Assembly (NCBI GenBank): GCA_964371125.1
Contig: CAYJMY010000181.1
Location: forward strand, 1-9,855
From: DUSC01 sp964371125
GTDB lineage: Bacteria; Pseudomonadota; Alphaproteobacteria; Rhizobiales; Rhizobiaceae
Reading direction: 5' to 3'
DNA: 9,855 nt
Shown: piece after piece, positions 1-5,905 of the stretch
Layout: each line of letters opens with the position of its first letter
Numbering within the stretch: the stretch's first letter is position 1
Notes under the pieces: model-generated
The model's input: the letters and a program-made list of their open reading frames with translations, nothing else
Told to the model about the DNA's origin: nothing
Database searches by the model: none
Made by a program: the position numbers and the translations under genes

Positions 1-247
1 CGCGTGACTCAAACGAAACGGCCTCCGGAAAACCCGGCGCGGTTCAAATTCGTTCAGATTGACGATTTAAGTCGCCGTTTAAGTCATCGAAATATTTTTT
101 CAGCACAACCCATTCTCCCTTAAAAAAACGTACTGATGCACTTTTTATCCCTATTCCCTATTGTGGCCTTCCAACAGTCCGAATCTGATATCCTTGACGG
201 CTCCAGTCTACACCGAAGTATGGTGTCTCCACAGGGAAGGAGCTGCC
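1..247. other. AT-richer leader before the Shedu gene, no complete gene
   Basis: No convincing gene is visible here. The stretch is clearly AT-richer than the genes to the right, with runs such as the A/T-rich segment around 86-100 and the poly-A run near 121-127. An 8-base direct repeat, TTTAAGTC, occurs at 66-73 and 78-85, so the copies are 12 bases apart, close to one helical turn. That could be an operator but might be chance. The reading frame of the next gene is open back to a TTG at 161, but the translated part from 161 to 247 looks unlike a conserved protein start. The promoter of the downstream gene probably lies here; I cannot place it exactly. Confidence 0.4.
237..242 (+). promoter_or_regulatory. 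Ribosome binding site deciding the GTG start of the Shedu gene
   Basis: AAGGAG sits 5 bases before GTG at 248. No comparable purine-rich site precedes the upstream in-frame TTG at 161, so this site favours the shorter protein. Confidence 0.7.
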
Positions 248-1405
248 GTGTCCGAAGACGACGCTGAATATTTCAAGTTGCGCAAGGAGGGGAAAATCTA
301 TCTCTCCAAGGTGTTCACGCACGGTGCTCTCAATGAACAGCGAAGGAGGTTCGCTTACGCCGTTTTTGAGGGTACAGAGCGCGCAGTCCTAGGTGAGATA
401 GAAGGTGCACTTTGCCTTCGGCTTACCGGGGATCAGCGCAAGACGCAGGTGACGGCGCTGATCAGTCAGGACGATGCTGGCGTACGGCGGGTAACACTCC
501 AAACTTTCAAATCACGTGCTGGGGGGTGGTACGAAGGCTACGAGAAAGAGGCTTTCACATTCCGCTCCGACGAGTTTGAGCGACTTTTAAAGTTCCTTGG
601 CAGATTGAAATTCATTGACTTGTCCAATGAAGAACGTTTCCAAATAGAAGACTTGTCTGAAGCTGCCGGTCCGAAGATCATCACGGATTCCTCTGACCGT
701 GCGCTGATCGGAAAGATCAAAAAGCTCGATGCGAGTGAACGTGAGCGCCTTTTCCGGTCCATCCACGACAATCTAACTCAAGAAGAAATCAACCTATTAC
801 TAGGTCGCCGACAGGCTTTGGAGGAATTCAATTCGCAACTTTTGACAGACGCATGGTCGGAAACACACTGGCAGGACTTCTTCGAGGTTCATAATTGGGT
901 TTTCGGATATGGCCTTGACTACAGGATCATGCGGCAGTTCGACCGAGAAATGGTTGTTGGCGCAGGCGGAACGGACAATCGTGAGAAGCCGACTGTCGAT
1001 TTCTTGATGAACTTCACGGACTACACAGTGCTTGTGGAGATCAAGCGCCCGGACACCGCAATATTTCAATCTCAGAAGTCCGCCCGTGCCGGTACGTGGC
1101 GCTTCAGCGCCGACTTCATGGATGCAATCTCGCAAGTGTTAGAACAGAAGGCGGAATGGCTTAGCGCGGCGCAGTCCGGCGACCACTTCAACAAATCGGG
1201 CACAAGTCGACTGGAGGCGCGGACCCGTGACGCAAAGACAATTCTTGTCATCGGAAATCGCGCTGAATTCTATCGGTCGGGTAATGTGCGCGAAGCCAAC
1301 ATCAAGCGCGACACGTTCGAGCTGTTTCGACGTGACACCCGTTCAATAGAGATCATCACGTTTGACGAACTCCTCGAACGGGCGAACTTCATCATCAAAG
1401 CGTGA
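248..1405 (+). CDS. sduA: Shedu-type anti-phage defence protein SduA (DUF4263 nuclease)
   Basis: Likely a Shedu immune protein, a single-gene defence system whose members carry a C-terminal PD-(D/E)XK nuclease-like domain (DUF4263) behind a variable N-terminal sensor region. Numbering from GTG 248 (385 residues): residues 1 to about 180 are the variable N-terminal part; about 195-385 is the DUF4263 part. A W-x-x-F-F-x-x-H-N-W-x-F-G segment lies near 217-230. The nuclease core is seen as D251 (in PTVDFL), then E264-I-K266 (in LVEIKRP), with Q296 in a following helix (ISQVLEQ), fitting the D...ExK...Q pattern. The reading frame is open from TTG 161 (414 residues), but the strong ribosome binding site supports GTG 248. 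Two 60-base lines counted by hand have 55% and 43% GC, and TTA/CTA leucine codons are frequent, unlike the neighbours, which suggests transfer. It stands alone, converging on the next gene. Family assignment is from recalled motifs, not a search. Confidence 0.85.
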   Translation: MSEDDAEYFKLRKEGKIYLSKVFTHGALNEQRRRFAYAVFEGTERAVLGEIEGALCLRLTGDQRKTQVTALISQDDAGVRRVTLQTFKSRAGGWYEGYEKEAFTFRSDEFERLLKFLGRLKFIDLSNEERFQIEDLSEAAGPKIITDSSDRALIGKIKKLDASERERLFRSIHDNLTQEEINLLLGRRQALEEFNSQLLTDAWSETHWQDFFEVHNWVFGYGLDYRIMRQFDREMVVGAGGTDNREKPTVDFLMNFTDYTVLVEIKRPDTAIFQSQKSARAGTWRFSADFMDAISQVLEQKAEWLSAAQSGDHFNKSGTSRLEARTRDAKTILVIGNRAEFYRSGNVREANIKRDTFELFRRDTRSIEIITFDELLERANFIIKA

Positions 1406-1475
1406 TACTGCCGAGAAAACGTTTGGGTAGCTGCACTCGCGGGCAAGTGCCGTCGCCGCGCCCTCTCCGCCCCCC

Positions 1476-2267
1476 CTACTCCACCTTCTCCGCGCCTTCC
1501 GGCACGCCGGCGTCGATCGGTTCCGTCGTCGGCCGCGACGACGATCCCCCCGACATGTCGGCGCCGAGATACATCGAATGGTGCACGGCGACCGGCGTCG
1601 GCCCGCTGACGCGGCTGTAGAGGTCGATGACGTCCTGGTTGAGCATGCGCACGCAGCCCGACGAGGCGTTCTTGCCGATCGAGCTCCACTCCGGCGTGCC
1701 GTGCAGGCGGTACATCGTGTCCTGGCCGTTCCTGAAGAGGTAGAGCGCGCGCGCGCCGAGCGGGCTCTTCGGGCCGGGCGGCATGCCGTTGGCATATTGC
1801 GCCAATTCCGGCTTGCGCTCGATCATCTCCGGCGGCGGCGTCCACACCGGCCAGGCCTTCTTGTATTCGACATTGGCCTTGCCGGTCCATTCGAAGCCGG
1901 CCTTGCCGAGGCTCACCCCGTAGCGGATCGCCTTGCCGTTCTCGACGACGAAATAGAGGAACTTCGCGTTCGCATCGACGATGATCGTGCCGGGTTTCGA
2001 CAGGCTGGGGTCGATCACGATCTGGCGCAGGAAGCGCTTGTCGAGCTTCTCGTAGGGGATCGCCGGCAGATTGTGGCCGCCGTCCGTGATCGCCGCATAG
2101 AGGGTCGACGGCCCGGCGAAGGTCGGAACCGCCGTGTTCGAGCGCGGCGTCTGCGCGACCGCCGGCAGCGTGCCGGCGAGGGCCACGGAAGCCGCGCCGC
2201 CGACGAAGGCACGCCGGTTCATGCGTCCGAAGGAACGCCCGTCAAAAATCCGATTGTCCGCCATCAT
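1476..2267 (-). CDS. Exported L,D-transpeptidase (YkuD domain)
   Basis: A 263-residue YkuD-family L,D-transpeptidase, an enzyme family that makes 3-3 peptidoglycan cross-links or attaches proteins to peptidoglycan in the periplasm. The catalytic signature is complete: H189-G-T, then S203-G-C205-V-R207, with C205 the expected nucleophile. The YkuD domain spans about residues 94-230. The N-terminus has a signal peptide in which M16-N-R-R-A-F is followed by a small-residue hydrophobic stretch ending in AVAQ near residue 39. The RR-x-F pattern resembles a twin-arginine (Tat) signal, but a Sec route is possible. Start: two adjacent ATG codons at 2267 and 2264 follow a G-run that is a poor Shine-Dalgarno, and Met16 at 2222 is an alternative start that would give a more typical signal peptide. 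The C-terminal ~25 residues are Ser/Thr/Pro/Gly-rich and probably disordered. The gene converges on the Shedu gene, with 70 bases between stops, and diverges from the protease gene. It looks like normal host chromosome. Confidence 0.9.
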   Translation of the reverse strand: MMADNRIFDGRSFGRMNRRAFVGGAASVALAGTLPAVAQTPRSNTAVPTFAGPSTLYAAITDGGHNLPAIPYEKLDKRFLRQIVIDPSLSKPGTIIVDANAKFLYFVVENGKAIRYGVSLGKAGFEWTGKANVEYKKAWPVWTPPPEMIERKPELAQYANGMPPGPKSPLGARALYLFRNGQDTMYRLHGTPEWSSIGKNASSGCVRMLNQDVIDLYSRVSGPTPVAVHHSMYLGADMSGGSSSRPTTEPIDAGVPEGAEKVE

Positions 2268-2488
2268 ACCCCCAATTGTGCCGGCTGCCTTCCGGTCAGA
2301 GATAACAGAAGCCCGGGTTGCCGCAAACCGCTCCCCGCGTGCAATTGTTCGCGAGGCGCCGCACCCGCCCGCAATCGAGCGCGCGAAAAAGGCGAGGATG
2401 TGGCGCCGCGTCTATCGGACGCGAATCGGCCCCGGCCAGCAACGCGGGACCAGGGGAGCGGTTCAGCCGGCTAGATTTCTCTTTAAAG

Positions 2489-2518
2489 TTGTATTACTTC
2501 TCCGTTATCTCGTTAAGA
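2489..2518 (+). promoter_or_regulatory. Possible promoter of the protease locus
   Basis: The divergent gap between the transpeptidase and protease genes becomes AT-rich only at its right end, about 2473-2525. Within it TTGTAT (2489-2494) and TTAAGA (2513-2518) are separated by 18 bases, a loose match to a housekeeping -35/-10 pair. The ribosome binding site follows at 2526-2530. The boxes are weak matches, so this is a location guess. The rest of 2268-2470 is GC-rich and shows nothing I can name. Confidence 0.25.
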
Positions 2519-2525
2519 TTGAGAT

Positions 2526-2530
2526 GGAGG
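2526..2530 (+). promoter_or_regulatory. Ribosome binding site for the original protease start at 2536
   Basis: GGAGG followed by AGAG lies 5 bases before ATG 2536. It is a strong site in front of a frame that is interrupted 55 codons later, which shows that the ancestral protease gene began here rather than at the internal GTG 2776. Confidence 0.7.
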
Positions 2531-2535
2531 AGAGA

Positions 2536-2775
2536 ATGGGCAGTACGTCCGGAGTATCCATGCCGGAGATGACCGGGGGACTTCTTGTCATGTTCGAGCC
2601 GGGAAAGAAGGCCAGAGAGATCGACGATCTGGTGCGCAACAGGGTCGGCGCACGAACCGTTCACACTCGGGATTTCAAGCACGCCAACGCGGCGGTGATC
2701 TAAGCCTCCGATGCGGAACAGGCGGTCAGCCTGGACAACCTCGGCATTGCAGTCGTTCCTGCTCGGGAGAACGAC
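2536..2775 (+). pseudogene. N-terminal (propeptide-like) part of the S8 protease, cut off by an in-frame TAA
   Basis: From ATG 2536 the frame codes for 55 residues and then meets TAA at 2701-2703. The same frame stays open and protein-like for 24 further codons up to GTG 2776, where the catalytic ORF of the protease begins. Reading across the stop gives an alternating strand-helix pattern: a strand GGLLVMFEPG, an amphipathic helix REIDDLVRNRVG, a strand ARTVHTRDFK, then AAVI-stop-A, a helix SDAEQAVSLDNLG, and a strand IAVVPAR. This suits the N-terminal propeptide (I9-like) region of subtilases. The TAA would be one substitution away from a CAA or GAA sense codon. The simplest reading is a nonsense mutation in a once longer gene of 430 codons; a sequencing error is the main alternative. 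Readthrough is less likely, because TAA followed by G is not a known efficient readthrough context. Confidence 0.7.
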
Positions 2776-3828
2776 GTGTCGGGCGCCAGCTTCGCCAACG
2801 TGCCGGGATTGGTCGCCGTTCGGCCGGAGTTCTGGATGCACGCGGTCGATGATTGGGGCAGCCGCCTTAAGGCATGGCTCTCTCAGGGGCAGGCATTGCT
2901 CGAAGAGCACGCGCGGACGCAAGAGGACCCGTCCACGCTGGTCGGCCCGCTGCCGTCGGCGATCTCTTCGGTGGCTGACGCGACCTGGGGGCTCGCCGCG
3001 ACGAGAGCGGACAAGACGCGGTATTCGGGCGCAGGCATTCGTGTCGCCGTTCTCGATACCGGGCTCGATCGCAATCACGGCGATTTCGCCGGACGCTCGA
3101 TCGTCGGCGAAAGCTTCGTTCCCGACGAGGAGATCGATGACAGGCAGGGCCACGGAACCCATTGCATTGGAACGGCTTGCGGACCGGAGAGACCGACCTC
3201 GCAGATCCGCTACGGCATTGCCCACGATGCGCAGATCTACGTGGGCAAGGTGCTCGGCAACGGCGGGTCGGGCCGGGAAAGCTGGATACTTGCCGGCATC
3301 GACTGGGCCGTGAGCCGCGGATGTCAAATCATATCGATGTCGCTTGGGCGCGCCGTCCAACCCAACGAACCGCCGGATCCCTTCTACGAGAGGGCCGGCG
3401 CGCACGCCCTGGACAACGGATCGCTGATCGTCGCGGCGGCCGGCAACGAAAGCTGGCGCCAGTACAATGCGATCAGGCCGGTCGGCGCTCCCGCGAACGC
3501 ATCGACGATAATGGCCGTCGGCGCCGTCGATGCGAAGATGAAGATCGCCAACTTCTCGTGCGGCGCCGTGAACCCCTCCGGGGGCGAGGTCGACATCGTC
3601 GGACCGGGCGTCGACATCCTGTCGAGCTTCCCCGTGCCGAGAGCCTATGAGCGCCTCTCCGGCACGTCGATGGCAACGCCTCACGTGGCCGGTCTCGCGG
3701 CGCTCTATGCCGAGTCGGATCCGTCGCTTCGCGGCCGGGCGCTGTGGAATGCCCTGCAATCGGCGTCCGTCGACATTGGATTGCCCCGGCGCGACGGCGG
3801 CTCCGGGCTTGCGATCGCGCCGACGTGA
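2776..3828 (+). CDS. S8 (subtilisin-family) serine protease, catalytic part
   Basis: A subtilase catalytic domain of about 270 residues with every active-site element intact. Numbering from GTG 2776 (350 residues): Asp94 in AVLDTGLD, His126 in GHGTH, oxyanion-hole Asn224 in AAAGNES, and nucleophile Ser298 in GTSMATPHVAGLAAL. No signal peptide is visible on this ORF or on the extended frame from 2536, so it is probably cytoplasmic, unlike secreted subtilisins. Residues 1-75 are a linker with a charged helix (about 27-50) joining the upstream propeptide-like region. The natural start appears to be ATG 2536, making the full protein 429 residues with catalytic D174, H206, N304 and S378, but TAA 2701 interrupts it. 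GGGAGA at 2765-2770, 5 bases before the GTG, could allow internal initiation and a propeptide-less product. GC content matches the host. A small I9-like protein follows after a 192-base gap and is a likely partner. The substrate is unknown. Confidence 0.85.
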   Translation: MSGASFANVPGLVAVRPEFWMHAVDDWGSRLKAWLSQGQALLEEHARTQEDPSTLVGPLPSAISSVADATWGLAATRADKTRYSGAGIRVAVLDTGLDRNHGDFAGRSIVGESFVPDEEIDDRQGHGTHCIGTACGPERPTSQIRYGIAHDAQIYVGKVLGNGGSGRESWILAGIDWAVSRGCQIISMSLGRAVQPNEPPDPFYERAGAHALDNGSLIVAAAGNESWRQYNAIRPVGAPANASTIMAVGAVDAKMKIANFSCGAVNPSGGEVDIVGPGVDILSSFPVPRAYERLSGTSMATPHVAGLAALYAESDPSLRGRALWNALQSASVDIGLPRRDGGSGLAIAPT

Positions 3829-4020
3829 TGCCTGAAACCTACAGCGTCAGTACTCCCCGACCTATATCCACTCCAGCGAAGTGACGAAACCAGCTGCGGA
3901 GCAGGATTCAAGGTGGCGATGACGTGGATCTCGCGCGTTTGCGGGTATCGGCGAAGCCGGCAATGGTCTATTAATCGCCCCGGACATAGACTTCGGCAGC
4001 CACAGCAAGGATAACCGGCG

Positions 4021-4266
4021 ATGGCAAAGACAAACGTGATGGTTCTGGTCGATGACCGGGACGGGCACACATTGGATTCGGTAGCCGAGGAAATCGCCCA
4101 GAGCGGGGTCGAAGTCGGTCGCGTCATTCGCGGCATGAAGACGATTTTCGGCGAGGTCGACGACATATCCGTCATCGAGAAGGTCCGCGGCGTAGACGGC
4201 GTCCTGGCAGTACGCGAAGAAGGGGTGATCACCCTGCCGCCGATGGACAGGAACGTCGCCCAGTAG
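4021..4266 (+). CDS. Small I9-like protein, probable cognate inhibitor or chaperone of the S8 protease
   Basis: An 81-residue protein without signal peptide or membrane segment. Its pattern is strand (NVMVLVDD, 5-12), helix (LDSVAEEIAQSG, 18-29), strand (VEVGRVIR, 30-37), strand (IFGEVDD, 41-47), helix (VIEKVRGVDG, about 51-60), strand (VLAVREEGVITLPP), that is, a beta-alpha-beta-beta-alpha-beta order. This order, with a GV-x-x-V turn before the last strand, fits the inhibitor-I9 / subtilisin propeptide fold. Known I9 domains bind the subtilase active site through their C-terminal tail; here the tail after LPPMD is short and polar. Coming directly downstream of an S8 protease gene on the same strand, it may inhibit the protease or help it fold in trans. 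An AAGGA about 9 bases before ATG 4021 is the ribosome binding site. The preceding gap (3829-4020) holds no gene or clear terminator. The fold is inferred from the pattern, so an unrelated ferredoxin-like protein is possible. Confidence 0.65.
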   Translation: MAKTNVMVLVDDRDGHTLDSVAEEIAQSGVEVGRVIRGMKTIFGEVDDISVIEKVRGVDGVLAVREEGVITLPPMDRNVAQ

Positions 4267-4302
4267 TTGCCCTCTCCGGCTTTTCCAATCGGTCGCGCAG
4301 GG

Positions 4303-4348
4303 CTGACAGGTCGGCCAAATCGCGCCCGCGCGCGATCTCACCTGTCAG
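4303..4348. repeat. Compound inverted repeat (nested hairpin) after the I9-like gene
   Basis: CTGACAGGT at 4303-4311 is perfectly complementary to ACCTGTCAG at 4340-4348. Nested inside, ATCGCGC at 4319-4325 pairs perfectly with GCGCGAT at 4330-4336 around a 4-base loop. A transcript could fold into a two-tier stem 37 bases after the stop codon of the I9-like gene. It could act as a transcription terminator, though only pyrimidine-rich TTCTTT stretches and no clean T-run follow, or it could be a protein binding site. Confidence 0.6.
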
Positions 4349-4378
4349 GAGACTTCTTTCCTGTCAGGAGACTTCTTT
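4341..4378. repeat. Perfect 19-bp tandem duplication
   Basis: CCTGTCAGGAGACTTCTTT occurs at 4341-4359 and again, immediately adjacent and identical, at 4360-4378. Both copies contain CCTGTCAG, so either copy could pair with the complementary left arm at 4303-4310 of the neighbouring inverted repeat. It may be a recent slippage duplication or a duplicated operator. Confidence 0.9.
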
Positions 4379-4451
4379 TCCCGGTCATGTTTCGGATGGC
4401 GGCGGCGCGCCGCTTTGCTAGCCTGCATCGTCAAGCAGCGAGGCGCACCGC

Positions 4452-5078
4452 ATGATCCTGATCGGCCAGTACGATTCCTCCTTCGTCCGCCGGGTCGGCA
4501 TCGCGCTCCGGCTCTACGGCATCCCCTTCGAGCACCGGCCGTGGTCGGTGTTCGGCGACGCTGACAAGATCCGCGCCTACAATCCGCTGACGCGCGTGCC
4601 GACGCTCGTCCTCGACGATGGCGAAGTTCTCGTCGACAGCACCTCGATCCTCGACCACATCGACAGCCTCGTGCCGGCAGAAAAGGCGCTCTATCCGCGC
4701 GCCGAGCCGGAGCGCCGCCGCGCCATGAAGGTCACCGCGCTCGCCGCAGGCCTCGCCGACAAGGCGGTGGCGCTGTTCTACGAAAAGCGCCTGCACGAGA
4801 CGGTCTCACAAACCTGGGTCGGCCGCTGCGAACGGCAGATCCGCGACACGTTGGCCTGGCTCGAGGCCGACCGCGCCGCAAGGCTGGGCCCCTACTGGTT
4901 CGGCGAAAGGATCGGTCACGCCGACATCGCGGTCGCGGCGTCGCTCCGCCACATGGGCGAATCGCATCCCGACCTCGCCGGCCTCGACGGCTGCCCGGCG
5001 CTCGCGGCGCACTGTGCGCGGCTCGAGGCGATGCCGGTGTTCGTCGAAATCTCGCAGCCCTTCATTCCCCCGGCATGA
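4452..5078 (+). CDS. Glutathione S-transferase family protein
   Basis: A 208-residue cytosolic-type glutathione S-transferase homologue; such enzymes conjugate glutathione to electrophiles or act as glutathione-dependent reductases or isomerases. The N-terminal thioredoxin-like domain (about 1-75) shows a catalytic-loop candidate S9-S10 (YDSSFVRRV), the conserved cis-proline P50 in RVPTLVLDDG, and the glutathione-binding D62-S63. The helical C-terminal domain (about 88-208) carries the GHADIAVA segment, with D158 at the usual N-capping position of the core helix. Length and domain order are normal for the superfamily. ATG 4452 follows a GAGG at 4440-4443. The gene heads a two-gene operon, ending 13 bases before the DUF72 gene. 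The class and substrate cannot be told from sequence. GC content is that of the host chromosome, and there is no sign that it belongs with the protease pair upstream. Confidence 0.9.
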   Translation: MILIGQYDSSFVRRVGIALRLYGIPFEHRPWSVFGDADKIRAYNPLTRVPTLVLDDGEVLVDSTSILDHIDSLVPAEKALYPRAEPERRRAMKVTALAAGLADKAVALFYEKRLHETVSQTWVGRCERQIRDTLAWLEADRAARLGPYWFGERIGHADIAVAASLRHMGESHPDLAGLDGCPALAAHCARLEAMPVFVEISQPFIPPA

Positions 5079-5085
5079 GGAGGAG
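5078..5085 (+). promoter_or_regulatory. Ribosome binding site deciding the start of the DUF72 gene
   Basis: AGGAGGAG begins on the last base of the preceding stop codon and lies 6 bases before ATG 5092. The frame is open further upstream into the previous gene, but this site fixes the start at 5092. Confidence 0.85.
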
Positions 5086-5091
5086 CCGACC

Positions 5092-5895
5092 ATGACAGCA
5101 TCGGGAACAATCCGCGCCGGCATGGGCGGCTGGACCTTCGAGCCGTGGGAAGGCACGTTCTATCCGGACAGGCTGCCGAAGAAGCGGCAGCTCGAGTACG
5201 CATCGCGGCAGGTGCCGACCATCGAGGTCAACGGCACCTATTATTCCACCTTCAAGCCGCCGGTTTTCGCCGGCTGGGCGGCCGAGACGCCCGACGATTT
5301 CGTCTTCTCGCTGAAGGCCAACCGCTTCGTCACCAACCGCAAGGTGCTGGCGACGGCGGAAGAATCGATGACGCGGTTCCTGTCGTCGGGGATTTCCGAA
5401 CTCGGCGACAAGCTCGGACCGATCGTCTGGCAGTTCGCCAACACGAAAAAATTCGAGCCGGACGACTTCGCCGCCTTCCTCGACCTCCTGCCGGAACGCC
5501 AGGACGGGCTTGCGCTGCGCCACGTGCTGGAGGTGCGCCACGCCTCGTTCGGCGTGTCCGAATTCGTCGCGCTGGCGAAGAAGCACGGCGTCGCCATCTG
5601 CTACGCCCATCACCACGACTATCCCGAATTCGCCGATGTTACCGCCGATTTCGTCTATGCCCGCCTGCAGAAGGGCGAGGACACGGTGTCGACAGCCTAC
5701 GAGGCCGCCGAGCTCGACCGCTGGGCGGCGCGGGCGAAGGAATGGGCGGAAGGCGGCGCGCCGGCCGACCTGCCGCGCATCGTGGCGGAGGCGCCGGCGC
5801 CGAAGAAGCCGCGCGACGTCTTCGTCTACATCATCCACGAGGGCAAGATCCGCGCGCCGCAAGGCGCCATGGCGCTGATGGAGCGGGTCGGCTGA
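5092..5895 (+). CDS. DUF72 (YecE-type) domain protein
   Basis: A 267-residue protein of the DUF72 family, predicted TIM-barrel-like cytoplasmic proteins with no settled reaction. Family marks are G12-G-W14 near the N-terminus, then GTFYP at 21-25, the V-N-G-T-Y-Y segment at 46-51 after E45 (family pattern ExNxTFY), and FVFSLKANRFVT near 70-81, matching the F-x-F-x-x-K strand. Further on are a P-x-x-W-Q-F-type strand (GPIVWQFA) and the strand VLEVRHASF typical of the family. The length is close to that usual for DUF72 proteins. It follows the glutathione S-transferase gene by 13 bases and is probably cotranscribed and translated with it. Its stop lies 10 bases from the stop of the convergent minus-strand gene, leaving no room for a separate terminator between the coding ends. 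The role is unknown. Confidence 0.9.
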   Translation: MTASGTIRAGMGGWTFEPWEGTFYPDRLPKKRQLEYASRQVPTIEVNGTYYSTFKPPVFAGWAAETPDDFVFSLKANRFVTNRKVLATAEESMTRFLSSGISELGDKLGPIVWQFANTKKFEPDDFAAFLDLLPERQDGLALRHVLEVRHASFGVSEFVALAKKHGVAICYAHHHDYPEFADVTADFVYARLQKGEDTVSTAYEAAELDRWAARAKEWAEGGAPADLPRIVAEAPAPKKPRDVFVYIIHEGKIRAPQGAMALMERVG

Positions 5896-5905
5896 GCCGG
5901 CCCTT

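Noticed and set aside
42..58. GGTTCAAATTC-like string resembling a tRNA T-loop near the window start
   Set aside because: The flanking bases do not form the required 5-bp T-stem and no acceptor or anticodon arm can be found.
161..247. N-terminal extension of the Shedu protein from TTG 161
   Set aside because: No ribosome binding site in front of the TTG, whereas AAGGAG lies 5 bases before GTG 248.
2701..2703. Programmed stop-codon readthrough or selenocysteine/pyrrolysine recoding at the protease stop
   Set aside because: The codon is TAA, which is not used for selenocysteine (TGA) or pyrrolysine (TAG), and the following G is not a favourable readthrough context.
2494..3759. Long minus-strand open frame of about 421 codons across the protease gene
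   Set aside because: It is the arginine-rich antisense shadow of a high-GC gene with clear catalytic motifs on the plus strand.
4341..4378. CRISPR-like repeat
   Set aside because: Only two copies, directly abutting with no spacer between them.
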